64,000 nt of DNA from Flavobacterium fryxellicola (GTDB taxonomy: Bacteria; Bacteroidota; Bacteroidia; Flavobacteriales; Flavobacteriaceae): positions 62,001-126,000 of the forward strand of contig NZ_FRDK01000002.1 of assembly GCF_900143245.1 (NCBI RefSeq). Direction: 5' to 3'. Both the position numbers and the translations under genes were made by a program. Position 1 is the stretch's first letter; every line of letters begins with the position of its first letter. Below, piece by piece: positions 9,893-19,572 of the stretch. The notes beneath the pieces are model-generated. The model worked only from the letters and a program-made list of their open reading frames with translations. It was not told the origin of the DNA and did not search any database.

Positions 9893-10879
9893 TTATGTAG
9901 ACATAATGTCTGAAACTCTTAATAATTCTCTATCAATCATTGTTTTTCCTTTAATTGCTTGTTCTAAAGGTGTCAATGAAACTGTATCATTTTGCAAGCC
10001 AACCATATAATTAGATTTCCCCTCTAACAAGGATTCTACCGCTTTCACTCCTAATCGACTCGCTAGAACTCTATCGAAACAAGAAGGTGATCCGCCACGT
10101 TGCATGTGTCCTAATACCGAAACTCTAACATCATATTCGGGCAAATTGGCTTCTACGTAATCTTTTAATTCAAATACATTTTTACCAATTTTATCTCCCT
10201 CAGCAATAACGACTATACTTGACGATTTTCCTGATGCTTTACTTTTTTGTAAAGATTCTAATAATCGGTCTAAACCTAAGTCTTCTTCAGGTATAAGAAT
10301 TTCTTCAGCACCAGCACCAATTCCCGCATTCAAAGCAATATGACCGGCATCCCTACCCATAACCTCAACAAAAAATAGGCGATTATGAGAACTTGCAGTA
10401 TCTCTAATTTTATCAATAACATCCACTACGGTATTCAAAGCGGTATCATATCCTAAGGTATGACTAGTTCCAAAAATATCATTATCAATTGTACCTGGAA
10501 TCCCCATTACTGGAAAATTAAACTCCGTATTGAAAAGCAAACCTCCGGTAAAAGTTCCGTCACCACCAATCACTACCAAAGCGTCAATTCCTGATTTAAC
10601 CAGATTTTCGTGAGCTTTTTTTCTGCCTTCTGGAGTTTTAAATTCTAAAGATCGAGCTGATTTTAAAATCGTCCCGCCTTTATTTACAATGTTATTTACA
10701 CTTCGAGGTCCCATTTCTTTGAAGTCACCTTCAATCATTCCTTGATACCCTCTATAAATTCCGATACATTCTATATTATGATAAGCACAAGTTCGAACAA
10801 CTGACCGAATAGCTGCATTCATACCCGGTGAGTCTCCTCCCGAAGTTAGAACGCCAACTTTTTTTATTGTTTTTGGCAT
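9893..10879 (-). CDS. pfkA: ATP-dependent 6-phosphofructokinase
   Basis: Phosphorylates fructose 6-phosphate. The 328 residues match the bacterial ATP-PFK length. Motifs are TSGGDSPGMNAAIR (ATP site), IGGDGT (the Gly after GGD marks the ATP rather than the pyrophosphate type), PGTIDND with the catalytic Asp, and VLGHMQRGG (allosteric/active-site Arg). It is the first gene of the pfkA-gap pair. The 5' region shows a near-consensus TAATGTTTG about 25 nt upstream, but no well-spaced -33 element. Confidence 0.96.
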   Translation of the reverse strand: MPKTIKKVGVLTSGGDSPGMNAAIRSVVRTCAYHNIECIGIYRGYQGMIEGDFKEMGPRSVNNIVNKGGTILKSARSLEFKTPEGRKKAHENLVKSGIDALVVIGGDGTFTGGLLFNTEFNFPVMGIPGTIDNDIFGTSHTLGYDTALNTVVDVIDKIRDTASSHNRLFFVEVMGRDAGHIALNAGIGAGAEEILIPEEDLGLDRLLESLQKSKASGKSSSIVVIAEGDKIGKNVFELKDYVEANLPEYDVRVSVLGHMQRGGSPSCFDRVLASRLGVKAVESLLEGKSNYMVGLQNDTVSLTPLEQAIKGKTMIDRELLRVSDIMST

Positions 10880-11323
10880 TATTTAAAGTATTAAAGTGTA
10901 AAATTAGCAAACATTACCCACTTTCAAGGCCGCTTTTTTAATAAATTAGGAAAGTATTCTAAATTCAAACGTTTTCGTTGATAAGTTTTTGTAATTCCTA
11001 ATTAAATTGAATTTTATTTAACAAAAACGAAAAATAGTGAACTTTTATTTAACAATTAACAATTAGCCTGTTTTTTAATTAAAAAAAAGTCAGTCCTCTA
11101 CATTATTTATGAATCAGAATTTACAAAAAATTTCATTTTTTAAGTTCAAAAAAGAATTAAAAATTATAAGAAGTACTTTTCAATAATAGTATAATGCAGA
11201 CTTTTTTAAGAATTGTAAATTTGAATATAATCGATCATAAAGCACTTGAAGATAAAACATTTTTTCGTGAAAAGCTGGTGAAATTTAGAGTACGGAATAG
11301 ACTGACGAAAAAAAATCAAGAGC
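10880..11323. other. Intergenic region, no gene seen
   Basis: About 440 nt of very AT-rich sequence upstream of pfkA and downstream of the persulfide dioxygenase gene. I see no coding frame with family character, no strong hairpin and no tRNA. A TAAATTTG-like -7 motif near 11215 (plus strand) has no obvious gene behind it; a small RNA cannot be excluded. Confidence 0.4.
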
Positions 11324-11354
11324 AAAAAAAAACGCTACTCTATAGGTAGCGTTT
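11324..11354 (-). terminator. Terminator of the MBL/rhodanese gene
   Basis: AAACGCTAC (11330-11338) pairs with GTAGCGTTT (11346-11354). On the minus strand the stem is followed by a T-run (11324-11330). It sits 26 nt beyond the stop codon. Confidence 0.8.
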
Positions 11355-11379
11355 GGATAAAAATAGATCGGCAGTATTT

Positions 11380-12795
11380 TTATAATAAGGTAGTTGGACA
11401 AACATAATCTGTCTTGGAGAGATTGGTGTTTTTAATTGTTTCAAATCCACCAATTACATCAACAAAATTATCCCAACCCCGCTGTTTTAAAATGGATGCT
11501 GCGATCATGCTGCGATACCCTCCAGCACAATGCAAAATAAATTTTTTGTCTTTTGGAAATTCAGCAAGATGACTGTTTATTTCGTTTAGCGGAACATTGG
11601 TTGCCCCTACTAAATGTTCTGATAAAAATTCGCTTTTTTTCCTTACATCAAATATGGGAGTTTCCTCAAAATTACTGCTTTTTTCGAGTTCTTCGGCAGT
11701 AATTCGATCTATAGTATCGGTTTCAAAACCTTTGTTCATCCATGAAGCAAATCCCCCGTCTAAGTAACCAATGGTATGATCGTATCCTATACGAGATAAG
11801 CGTACCATACTTTCCTCTTCGCTTCCCAAAGTGGTAACTAATAAAATTTCTTGTTTTATGTCAGAAATCATTTCGCCAACCCACATTGCAAAATTTCCAT
11901 CTAAACCAATGTTAATACTGTTTGGAATAAAACCTTTTGCAAATTCCTCAGCAGTTCTTGTATCCAGAATTAATGCTCTTGTTTCATTTGCAGCAGCCTC
12001 AAATTCAATTGGGTTTAGCGGCGTTTTTGCTTTCTTCATCACAGCGTCTAAACTTTCATATCCTTTAATATTCATTAAAACATTGGCAGGAAAATAGGCA
12101 GGAGGAGCAGTTAAACCCGTCAAAACAGCCGTAACAAATTCATTTTCGCTCATTTTTGGATTCAGAGCATAATTGGTTTTCTTTTGGTTTCCTAAAGTAT
12201 CGGTGGTTTCCTTGCTCATCATTTTACCACAAGCTGAACCCGCACCATGATTTGGATATACAATTAAGTCATCTGATAAAGGCATTATTTTTTCTCTCAA
12301 CGAATGGAATAGATGACGCGCTAGTTTATCTTGCGTTAACTCTGCAATAACGTGTTGGGCTAAATCCGGTCGTCCAACATCACCAATAAATAAAGTATCA
12401 CCAGTGATAATGCCATGTTCTTTTCCCTTTTCGTCAATCAACAAATAGGTTGTGCTTTCCATGGTATGTCCTGGGGTATGAATAACTTTAACTTTATAAT
12501 TTCCTACATCAAAGACTTGTCCATCAGTAGCTGAAATAATCTCATAAGCGGGTTTCGCTGTTGGACCATAAATAATTTTAGCATTCGTTTTACTAGCTAA
12601 ATCCAAATGTCCAGAGACGAAATCAGCATGGAAATGAGTTAGAAAAACGTATTTTATTTTAGCATTATCCTTAACTGCTCTGTCAATGTAAGGTTGAACC
12701 TCGCGTAAGGGATCAAAAATTGCTGCCTCACCATTATTCTCAATATAATACGCTGCATGAGCAATACATCCTGTGTAAATTTGTTCTATTTTCAT
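11380..12795 (-). CDS. Persulfide dioxygenase-type MBL-fold hydrolase fused to two rhodanese domains
   Basis: About 471 residues. The N-terminal metallo-beta-lactamase domain (about 1-240) has the metal motif THFHADF and further ligands in HTPGHT and DTLFIGDVGRPD, as in ETHE1-type persulfide dioxygenases that oxidise glutathione persulfide to sulfite. Rhodanese domain 1 (about 265-360) has no catalytic Cys and is probably structural. Domain 2 (about 370-465) has the active loop HCAGGYRS. The ATG at 12795 is preferred over a TTG two codons upstream. The sulfide:quinone oxidoreductase gene lies just upstream on the same strand, so it would process the persulfide made there. A perfect -7 and a Crp/Fnr-type palindrome lie upstream. 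Confidence 0.9.
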   Translation of the reverse strand: MKIEQIYTGCIAHAAYYIENNGEAAIFDPLREVQPYIDRAVKDNAKIKYVFLTHFHADFVSGHLDLASKTNAKIIYGPTAKPAYEIISATDGQVFDVGNYKVKVIHTPGHTMESTTYLLIDEKGKEHGIITGDTLFIGDVGRPDLAQHVIAELTQDKLARHLFHSLREKIMPLSDDLIVYPNHGAGSACGKMMSKETTDTLGNQKKTNYALNPKMSENEFVTAVLTGLTAPPAYFPANVLMNIKGYESLDAVMKKAKTPLNPIEFEAAANETRALILDTRTAEEFAKGFIPNSINIGLDGNFAMWVGEMISDIKQEILLVTTLGSEEESMVRLSRIGYDHTIGYLDGGFASWMNKGFETDTIDRITAEELEKSSNFEETPIFDVRKKSEFLSEHLVGATNVPLNEINSHLAEFPKDKKFILHCAGGYRSMIAASILKQRGWDNFVDVIGGFETIKNTNLSKTDYVCPTTLL

Positions 12796-12843
12796 AATCA
12801 AGAGTTTTTAAATAAATACTATTTTTTTTTAATTTTATTATAG

Positions 12844-12851
12844 CAAAAGTA
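12844..12851 (-). promoter_or_regulatory. -7 element of the MBL/rhodanese gene
   Basis: The minus strand reads TACTTTTG, a perfect TAnnTTTG. There is no TTG at the -33 distance, which fits an activator-dependent promoter. The palindrome at 12921-12936 would be centred near -91. Confidence 0.45.
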
Positions 12852-12920
12852 TGTGCAACCTATTTTAACTAGTCTGATAATTATCATGAAAAAATAATTA
12901 TTTTATGAGTAAATATAGTA

Positions 12921-12936
12921 TGTGACAAATGTCACA
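12921..12936. promoter_or_regulatory. Crp/Fnr-type palindromic operator upstream of the persulfide dioxygenase gene
   Basis: TGTGAC-AAAT-GTCACA is a perfect 6+6 palindrome with the TGTGA-N6-TCACA spacing of Crp/Fnr-family sites. The same spacing recurs upstream of the SQR gene (14421-14438). No Crp/Fnr regulator gene is in the window. Confidence 0.6.
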
Positions 12937-12962
12937 GAGAAAAATTAAAGAGGATGAAATAC

Positions 12963-12992
12963 AAAAAACCATCCTGTCAAAGAATGGTTTTT
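12963..12992 (-). terminator. Terminator downstream of the SQR gene
   Basis: AAAACCAT (12965-12972) pairs with ATGGTTTT (12984-12991), with an A-tract on the left that becomes a T-run on the minus strand. It lies about 90 nt past the SQR stop codon. Confidence 0.6.
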
Positions 12993-13080
12993 ATCATTGT
13001 TAATTTGGTTTAATTAAATAGGTTTTTTCGCTAGTAGTCTGTAATCGATTATATAGCACTAGACAATGTTTTATTTAATA

Positions 13081-14361
13081 TTAAGCTGTTCCCTTGAGAA
13101 TTTTATTCCAATACAACCACGGCAGAATTTTGGTTTTCAGAATCCACATCGTCCATCTTGGTTTGGCCTGATCAAAAGGAAATGTCATTTGGGGTTTGTT
13201 AGTATAATCAAATTCTGCTAACATTAACTTTCCGTATTGGGTAGGAATAGGACAGGCACTATAGCCATCATAATAAGCCGTTGGAATCTTTTTATCCATT
13301 ACTTCTAATAAATTAGTAACGACAACGGGTGCTTGTTTTCGAATTGCCGCTCCAGTTTTACTGCAGGGTGCATTGGTACAATCACCTAGAGCAAAAACAT
13401 TTGAAAACCGAATATGTTGCATCGTGTTTTTGTCAATTTCAACATAGCCTAGAGGATTTGTAGCATCACGCAAGGGACTATTTTTGATAAAATCCGGTGC
13501 TGATTGTGGTGGTACAGCGTGGCACAAATCAAAGTTTAACGTAACAGTATTACTCTTATTTACGTTAGCGTCTGTTGTTTCATTGATGCTATAACAAGCA
13601 GCATTTGATTTTGATAGCGATTCTTTAATAGCACTCGGAGTGGCTGTAGTTTCAAATTCAATTGTTTTGTTCTGCCCATTAATCGCAACTGTATTGGCGT
13701 TATAATGTACTTTGATATTACCCTTTTCTATAACCTTTTCTAATGTAGCTTTGTATTCAGGAACTCCAAAAATAGCATTTGATCCCGAAACATAATGGAC
13801 ATCGCATTGCTCTAAAACACCTTTTTTACGCCAATAATCTACAGCCAAATACATGATTTTATGTGGAGCGCCTCCACATTTTATAGGTGTGGATGGATTC
13901 GTAAAAACGGCCATACCACCTTTAAAATTTTTTATCATTTCCCAAGTATATGGAGCCGAATTGAAATCGTAATTACTGCTTACATTATTCTTTCCTAAAG
14001 TTTCTTTCAACCCTTTTATTTTATTCCAATCCAATTGAATTCCAGGACATACAATCAGATACTCATAGGTAATTTCTTTTCCAGAGTTACAAATAACTTT
14101 ATTTCCTGTGGGATGAAAGGTAGCAACCGCCTCTTTTATCCAAGTCGTATTTTTAGGAATAACCTCTTTTTCATTGCGAACTGTTTTTTTAATATCAAAA
14201 ATACCAGCTCCCACTAAGGTCCACGCCGGCTGATAATAATGTTTGTCAGAAGGATCAACAATTCCAATATTTAAATTACTTCTTTTATGAAGTAGTTGAG
14301 ATGCTACGGATATTCCAGCATTTCCACCACCAATTATGAGTATTTGATAATGATTAGACAT
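13081..14361 (-). CDS. Sulfide:quinone oxidoreductase, mitochondrial-SQOR-like
   Basis: A 426-residue FAD flavoprotein that oxidises sulfide and passes electrons to quinone. The N-terminal FAD-binding motif is IIGGGNAGISVA. The redox Cys pair is visible as PIKCGGAPHKIMYL (about residue 165) and CTNAPCSKTGAA (about 345), the arrangement of the eukaryotic and type II SQR group. The C terminus is hydrophobic and basic (WILKTKILPWLYW), fitting membrane association. Together with the persulfide dioxygenase/rhodanese gene downstream it forms a complete route from sulfide to sulfite or thiosulfate. A TTGTGA-N6-TCACAA box lies 60 nt upstream of the start. Confidence 0.9.
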   Translation of the reverse strand: MSNHYQILIIGGGNAGISVASQLLHKRSNLNIGIVDPSDKHYYQPAWTLVGAGIFDIKKTVRNEKEVIPKNTTWIKEAVATFHPTGNKVICNSGKEITYEYLIVCPGIQLDWNKIKGLKETLGKNNVSSNYDFNSAPYTWEMIKNFKGGMAVFTNPSTPIKCGGAPHKIMYLAVDYWRKKGVLEQCDVHYVSGSNAIFGVPEYKATLEKVIEKGNIKVHYNANTVAINGQNKTIEFETTATPSAIKESLSKSNAACYSINETTDANVNKSNTVTLNFDLCHAVPPQSAPDFIKNSPLRDATNPLGYVEIDKNTMQHIRFSNVFALGDCTNAPCSKTGAAIRKQAPVVVTNLLEVMDKKIPTAYYDGYSACPIPTQYGKLMLAEFDYTNKPQMTFPFDQAKPRWTMWILKTKILPWLYWNKILKGTA

Positions 14362-14392
14362 AGGTTCTTAGTTTTTAGAATTTTATAATTAC

Positions 14393-14400
14393 CAATATTA
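14393..14400 (-). promoter_or_regulatory. Probable -7 element of the SQR gene
   Basis: The minus strand reads TAATATTG, 7 of 8 matches to TAnnTTTG. With a start near 14387 the palindrome at 14421-14438 would be centred near -42, the class II activator position. There is no TTG -33 element. Confidence 0.35.
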
Positions 14401-14420
14401 ATTTTTTTAAAACTAACATC

Positions 14421-14438
14421 TTGTGACTTTTATCACAA
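14421..14438. promoter_or_regulatory. Crp/Fnr-type palindromic operator upstream of SQR
   Basis: TTGTGA-CTTTTA-TCACAA is a perfect palindrome in its arms, and its spacing is identical to that of the box at 12921-12936. It looks like an activator site shared by both sulfide-oxidation genes. Confidence 0.65.
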
Positions 14439-14939
14439 ATCAAATTTATTTCAAAACGCATTTTACACATTAAAAACTACCGTTGAACACGCCCACCATA
14501 AGATCAAGTAAATCCAAAGTTGGTAATGATATTGTTCCCTCTGACTTTTTTTTGATACTGCTTTCTTTATAGATTCTGATCATTATAAAGTCACAAAATG
14601 GTATGTAGAAGTTATCACTTGATAAAAGCACGAATCTATTTTCCAAAAAAGTACAGTCCTATTTTCACCGTAATGACAACTAAAAATATACCTCACGCCT
14701 AACGCCTTGCACGTACACCCAAATAGTTCAAATAGTGAAAAACACCATCCACCAATCACTTTCAAACCTCAGGACAAGTTAACAATAGTGCACCAAAGAC
14801 CAGATCTAGGAAATTAATTTTTTGTATACACACTCTTCCATTCTGCCTGGTATCACAATTAATGGCTTTATAGGATAGTAAAAGTAGTCAAGAATGAAAG
14901 CACATTGTTTTAAATCGAGCAAGAAGCGGCTTTTGAAGG
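14439..14939. other. Intergenic region, nothing recognised
   Basis: About 500 nt between the SQR promoter and the end of tamB. Short open frames here have no family features. No tRNA-like or strong terminator structure was seen, so the end of the tamB transcript is not obvious. Confidence 0.4.
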
Positions 14940-17900
14940 TTAATTTTCCTCAGGAATTAAGCCTTCTTGATTTTTTTTAATTTTTGTAGTAGTGGTTCTC
15001 TTAGATTTAGCAAAATTAATGTAGTCTGGCGATAAGTTGGAATCTTGATCTTCGGACGCAGGAGTTGTTACTTTATCAAATTTAAGGTTCTTAAAAATCT
15101 TATTTACAAATTCTTTGAACGTATCAAAATCTACCTCATAAGAAACCCCTAAGCCTTGCGTATATCCAATTCCTTGACCAACATAATTAATATCGTTCTC
15201 TTTATTAAAAAGTCTTAGATTGAGCGTTCCATCCTGGTTAACTCGAAATAGAACTTCCACATCTCCTACAATAGCAGACTCATTTATTCCTCCAAAAGGA
15301 ACTCCCAGTTTACCATTAATAGTCACTCTTTCATTGATTTTAGATGAAATTGTGGCAACAAATCTTCCATCAGTTTCTTTTCCAATTCTTCGATCTGCAC
15401 CAATAAAATTAAGCCCAACCTTAAACTTTTCATCATCTGATTGTATGATTCCGCCTAAAATACTTGAAGCAGTCTCAAATAAACTACCGGAAAAATCAGA
15501 TTGGTTAACTCCTTCAGGACTTAAGAAACCACCAGAGGATAGCAAATACAAAGCTTGTGTTTGTCTGACATCTTTATCGTTTAGTTTGTATTGAATTTCT
15601 GATTTCAATACAGTACTAACTGTTGGAAATTCGATGTTAAAATCGGGCTCCGGACTGGTTAAATCTCCACGGACTCCTATGACAACTTCCACTGGAACTT
15701 TTGTATTGAAGGAGGCATTATCTAATAAAACTGCTGGATTTGCTGATGTTTTATAAATGGCCTCTAGGTTTAACTGTGCTTTCATGGGATTACCTTCCCA
15801 AGTAATAGACCCTCCCTTTTTTACTTCGAATTTCTTATCAATAAGTCCACCGTATTTAAAATTATAGGTCCCCTCATAAGCCTGAAAATCTCCCCACATA
15901 TTAAATTTTCCAAGCGTATTAATTTTAAACAGTAACGACCCAAATCCCTTCCCTTTCATTCCGTGACCAGTATTACGATCCAGAATCACTTCTACTTCGG
16001 CATCTGGGGTAATATCAAAGTCAAATTCAAGTTCGAGTCCGTTATAATTCCTGGTATTATCAACAATACCATTCTTTAAATTGTATTTTTCTTTAGCGGT
16101 AACAAAATGGATAAAGATATTATCACTTACACTCTCCGCATTATTAATGGGGATTTTGACAGCAGTTCCTTTCTCTGATTTAGCCTCTACTTTTATAAAC
16201 AGAGAATTCGTAGGGCCTTTAATCGTAGCAGTACCATCTATAAAGGCGGTTCCATAATACGCTGCGTCTTCACTATCCTTAGTGTCTAAGGCTAATAATC
16301 GCTTGGAATTAATTGTTAAATCTAATTTCCAATCTGAAAAATTATTATGCTCAATATTTCCATTTAAGCTTCCGTTAGTTCCGTATTTAGTATCCGTTAA
16401 GGTATTATTTCTAAACAAAAATCGCTCATCTGTTAAATCTATAATTGTATTATCACTTAATCCGTAATCTACATTCAAATAGGGAATGGTTATACCTGCC
16501 TTATCTAAGTAAAGGCGACCATTGATATTCGGTTTTTTGAGATTGCCTTCGATGGTAGAATTACCGGAAATTGAACCTCTAATATTAGACAATACTTCTC
16601 CGCCAAGCGAGTTTAAAGTGGCAATATTAAATTTTTCGAATTTTAGGTTTAAATCAAGGATTGTCTCTTTATTTACGATTTCAAAACTCCCATTTGCATT
16701 AAATGCTTCAAGATTTTCATTTTCTAAATTCGAATTTATAGTAAACTTTTTCAGATTTTCATCTCCTTCTATATCAAAATTTAAAGTTCCCAGAGGGGTT
16801 TTATTTACATCTAAATTATCTATAACTATCGAAGCAGTAGGTTGATAAACATCCTTATTCTGCTTAAAATCAACCTCTCCATTTATATTCCCCTGTAAAA
16901 CAAACTTATTATTCGTAGGAGTAATCTGATTTAGATTGACATCTTTAAAACTCAACTTCAAGTCCTTTATGGTCGTATCCTTAAAAACACCCGCTAATGA
17001 AATTGACTGATCTTCATGGGACAGAATTATATTATCGATATTGAAATTTTTAAATGACTTATCAAAAACAATTTGATTATTTGGCGTTTCATTTTCATTT
17101 AAAAACCAAAGATAATCCTTGAATTTTACTTCTGATTTGCTAATCCCCACAACATTATTATTATCCTTATTTATCGTATGGTATAAATTCAGATTGTAGT
17201 AGTCTTCCGCATTTGGACCGCCTTTAAATTCGGAACGAAAGAATAATGTATCTTTCATCGTAACATTTATCAAACTAAAATCACGTATTTTATAATATTT
17301 TGTTTTGATGCTATCCAGCTCAATAAAGGCATTATAAAGAGGGTTTTTGTTGTCAACTGAAACTCTAATATTGTCAAATGTTGTATTTGATGCTTTAATT
17401 TGAGGCGAATCAAAGTTGAGTTTGAATTCCTGATTATCTGAATTGATATTTCCTTTGACAATAGTATTAGCCCCGATAGAAATTTCAGGATAAAATATTT
17501 CTATTATTTTATTATAGATCGAAAAATTAAACTTGAGAAACTGTCCTTTTTTAACCTTGTTTGGCTTAAAATTAGTGTATAGACTTCCCAAAGAATTTTT
17601 TACTAAATTTTCAAGTTGATTGAATTCATATTTACCCACAATTTCTCCTTGTACAATATCTGGAGAATTTACAGTTATTGTTCGTATCCTATTTTGATCA
17701 AAAACAGAATTTATGGTAAAATCATCAAAATTATAGGTGTCTTTCGCATTTTGATAAGAGGTTTTGTTGATATACACATTTCCTTGAAAATTCTCTATGT
17801 TATTTCCTGAAGCCTGAACCACAACATCACCCCTAAATACAGAAACCGAGTCTTGTATTAACTTCAGCTTGTTCAAATCTGCATTTTCAACAATGATATG

Positions 17901-19373
17901 AAAATCATAGCGACTGTCTTTTTTGCTTAAATCCAATAAACCATCAAATGTCATAGTCAAATTGGGGTCATTAATTTCTATTTGACCTTTATAATTCGGA
18001 CTTTCTAACGTTCCATTAACCACGATATTAGTATAATTATACGTATTGTACTCAATTTGACTAATATCCCCTTTTATGGCAGTTTTTAAATATTTTTGTT
18101 TAAAACCCTTTCCGTCTACATCAATATTTAAACTTACCCGACCAACTTCTTTTTGATCCAATAAGGTTCCAATGTCAAAATTTTCTAAAATTACATTTCC
18201 TAAATAGGAAGCTTTATCAATTACGTCGATATTTTGAATGGCTAATTTTGAAGTTACTTTTCCTAATGCAGTGCTCATAGAAAAATCTGCTTCTACTGCG
18301 GTAGTGGAGACATTGGAAGTACCTGAAGCTGAAAATCTTCCTAGTTTTTTTAGGGACGTTGGCAATTTATTGCCCAAAATATTAGGCAGAATTACAATCA
18401 AATCCTCGTAGCTGGAGGTTAATTTATCAAATTTGGCATACATGGAAAATTTTTGCCCCTTTTTAGCAAAAAGATTTTTAAAATTAATATCTCCAATTAT
18501 TTGGGTCTTTCGATCATCTACTAATTCCAGATCTTTAAATTTCAAGTCGTTAAGTGTACCTTTAATACTTGCCTTAACGTAAAAATGTTGGTTTTTACCA
18601 ACTTCTTTATAAAAATAACGAATATCGTTTGAAGCTATAGAGGCCGAATTCAATTTGATATCAAAAAGAACTTTATCAGTAAAATTAGAGAAATCTTCTA
18701 TTTTATAATTCAATAAAACCGTTCCTACTAAGGTGGATTCTTTTGTTAATAAGTCTAAATTTTCGAGCTTTATATTTTTTTTTGAGTAGGTAAATTCTGA
18801 TTTTAAATTTTTAACATACAAACCTCTAAAATCAAGAAAAGACATCTTATTGATATTGGTTGTAACATCGGGACCAAATATTTTAAAATCGGTTACAGAA
18901 GCATTTAGTTTTGTAAAATCCAATTCTTTTGGAATCTCTCGATTTTCATCGGTTAACATGAAATGTCCAGAAAAAATTTGAAGTTTATTTGCTTTAAGCA
19001 AAAATTTTCTACTCGACGGCTTTCCAGTTTCAAATGCTTTAATGAATTTATCAAGATTTGACTCTTTTTCGTTTTTATAGGTTTTTAAATTAAAAAGTAA
19101 CCCATTCAAATCCAATCCATCAAAAATTAAATCACCATCCAATAATTTTTTTCCTTCTAGAATAGTTGTTGCTATTCTTTTTGAATAAATTAAAGTGTCT
19201 TTACGATGATCGCGAATCAATACATTTTTAAATTTTATTCCTCCAAAAACCGAAATTGCAACCCCATCAATAGCAATATTTGTCCCAAAGTCTTTATTAA
19301 TACTATTTGTAAAATAACGAGCAATTCTAGTTTGAACGGTGGGCAAAGTGAGTGCGATAGCAAGAACTAACAA
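14940..19373 (-). CDS. tamB: Translocation/assembly module TamB-like protein
   Basis: A very large (about 1,480-residue) periplasm-spanning protein of the AsmA/TamB class. It has an N-terminal membrane anchor, a long run of repetitive beta-strand segments (groove-type bridge), and a C-terminal TamB domain (about 1100-1440) with motifs such as GTAFIDGTATIKGP and GVRGDLTSPEPDFNIEFP. The family moves phospholipids, or assists barrel assembly, between the membranes. The first usable start (TTG, 19373) falls inside the membrane anchor. Upstream codons still encode a typical KKVVKIVLRSLLGLILLL anchor and open at an ATC near 19427, so the true start is probably there and non-canonical. tsaD lies divergently upstream. 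Confidence 0.88.
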   Translation of the reverse strand: MLVLAIALTLPTVQTRIARYFTNSINKDFGTNIAIDGVAISVFGGIKFKNVLIRDHRKDTLIYSKRIATTILEGKKLLDGDLIFDGLDLNGLLFNLKTYKNEKESNLDKFIKAFETGKPSSRKFLLKANKLQIFSGHFMLTDENREIPKELDFTKLNASVTDFKIFGPDVTTNINKMSFLDFRGLYVKNLKSEFTYSKKNIKLENLDLLTKESTLVGTVLLNYKIEDFSNFTDKVLFDIKLNSASIASNDIRYFYKEVGKNQHFYVKASIKGTLNDLKFKDLELVDDRKTQIIGDINFKNLFAKKGQKFSMYAKFDKLTSSYEDLIVILPNILGNKLPTSLKKLGRFSASGTSNVSTTAVEADFSMSTALGKVTSKLAIQNIDVIDKASYLGNVILENFDIGTLLDQKEVGRVSLNIDVDGKGFKQKYLKTAIKGDISQIEYNTYNYTNIVVNGTLESPNYKGQIEINDPNLTMTFDGLLDLSKKDSRYDFHIIVENADLNKLKLIQDSVSVFRGDVVVQASGNNIENFQGNVYINKTSYQNAKDTYNFDDFTINSVFDQNRIRTITVNSPDIVQGEIVGKYEFNQLENLVKNSLGSLYTNFKPNKVKKGQFLKFNFSIYNKIIEIFYPEISIGANTIVKGNINSDNQEFKLNFDSPQIKASNTTFDNIRVSVDNKNPLYNAFIELDSIKTKYYKIRDFSLINVTMKDTLFFRSEFKGGPNAEDYYNLNLYHTINKDNNNVVGISKSEVKFKDYLWFLNENETPNNQIVFDKSFKNFNIDNIILSHEDQSISLAGVFKDTTIKDLKLSFKDVNLNQITPTNNKFVLQGNINGEVDFKQNKDVYQPTASIVIDNLDVNKTPLGTLNFDIEGDENLKKFTINSNLENENLEAFNANGSFEIVNKETILDLNLKFEKFNIATLNSLGGEVLSNIRGSISGNSTIEGNLKKPNINGRLYLDKAGITIPYLNVDYGLSDNTIIDLTDERFLFRNNTLTDTKYGTNGSLNGNIEHNNFSDWKLDLTINSKRLLALDTKDSEDAAYYGTAFIDGTATIKGPTNSLFIKVEAKSEKGTAVKIPINNAESVSDNIFIHFVTAKEKYNLKNGIVDNTRNYNGLELEFDFDITPDAEVEVILDRNTGHGMKGKGFGSLLFKINTLGKFNMWGDFQAYEGTYNFKYGGLIDKKFEVKKGGSITWEGNPMKAQLNLEAIYKTSANPAVLLDNASFNTKVPVEVVIGVRGDLTSPEPDFNIEFPTVSTVLKSEIQYKLNDKDVRQTQALYLLSSGGFLSPEGVNQSDFSGSLFETASSILGGIIQSDDEKFKVGLNFIGADRRIGKETDGRFVATISSKINERVTINGKLGVPFGGINESAIVGDVEVLFRVNQDGTLNLRLFNKENDINYVGQGIGYTQGLGVSYEVDFDTFKEFVNKIFKNLKFDKVTTPASEDQDSNLSPDYINFAKSKRTTTTKIKKNQEGLIPEEN

Positions 19374-19534
19374 AAGTAGGATTAGCCCAAGCAGGGAACG
19401 AAGTACTATTTTTACAACTTTTTTGATACCTATTTACTATTTAAATTTTTCACTATTGTATTTTGCCTTTAGAATCGGGGCCCTTTGATAAAAATTCTTT
19501 AATTTTGTCCTTTGACAAAATATTTTTTCTATTA

Positions 19535-19563
19535 TTGACCCGTCAAATGTAATTCAAAATTTG
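19535..19563 (+). promoter_or_regulatory. Promoter for tsaD
   Basis: TTG (19535-19537), then 18 nt, then AAAATTTG (19556-19563), one mismatch from TAnnTTTG. The start would be near 19569, just before the ATG at 19573. A minus-strand TACATTTG (19551-19544) overlaps it and may serve tamB. Confidence 0.4.
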
Positions 19564-19572
19564 TGCCTTTTT

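Noticed and set aside
14583..14765. 60-codon minus-strand frame in the SQR-tamB gap
   Set aside because: No homologous features, aromatic/Cys-rich composition as expected from random AT-rich sequence, no promoter.
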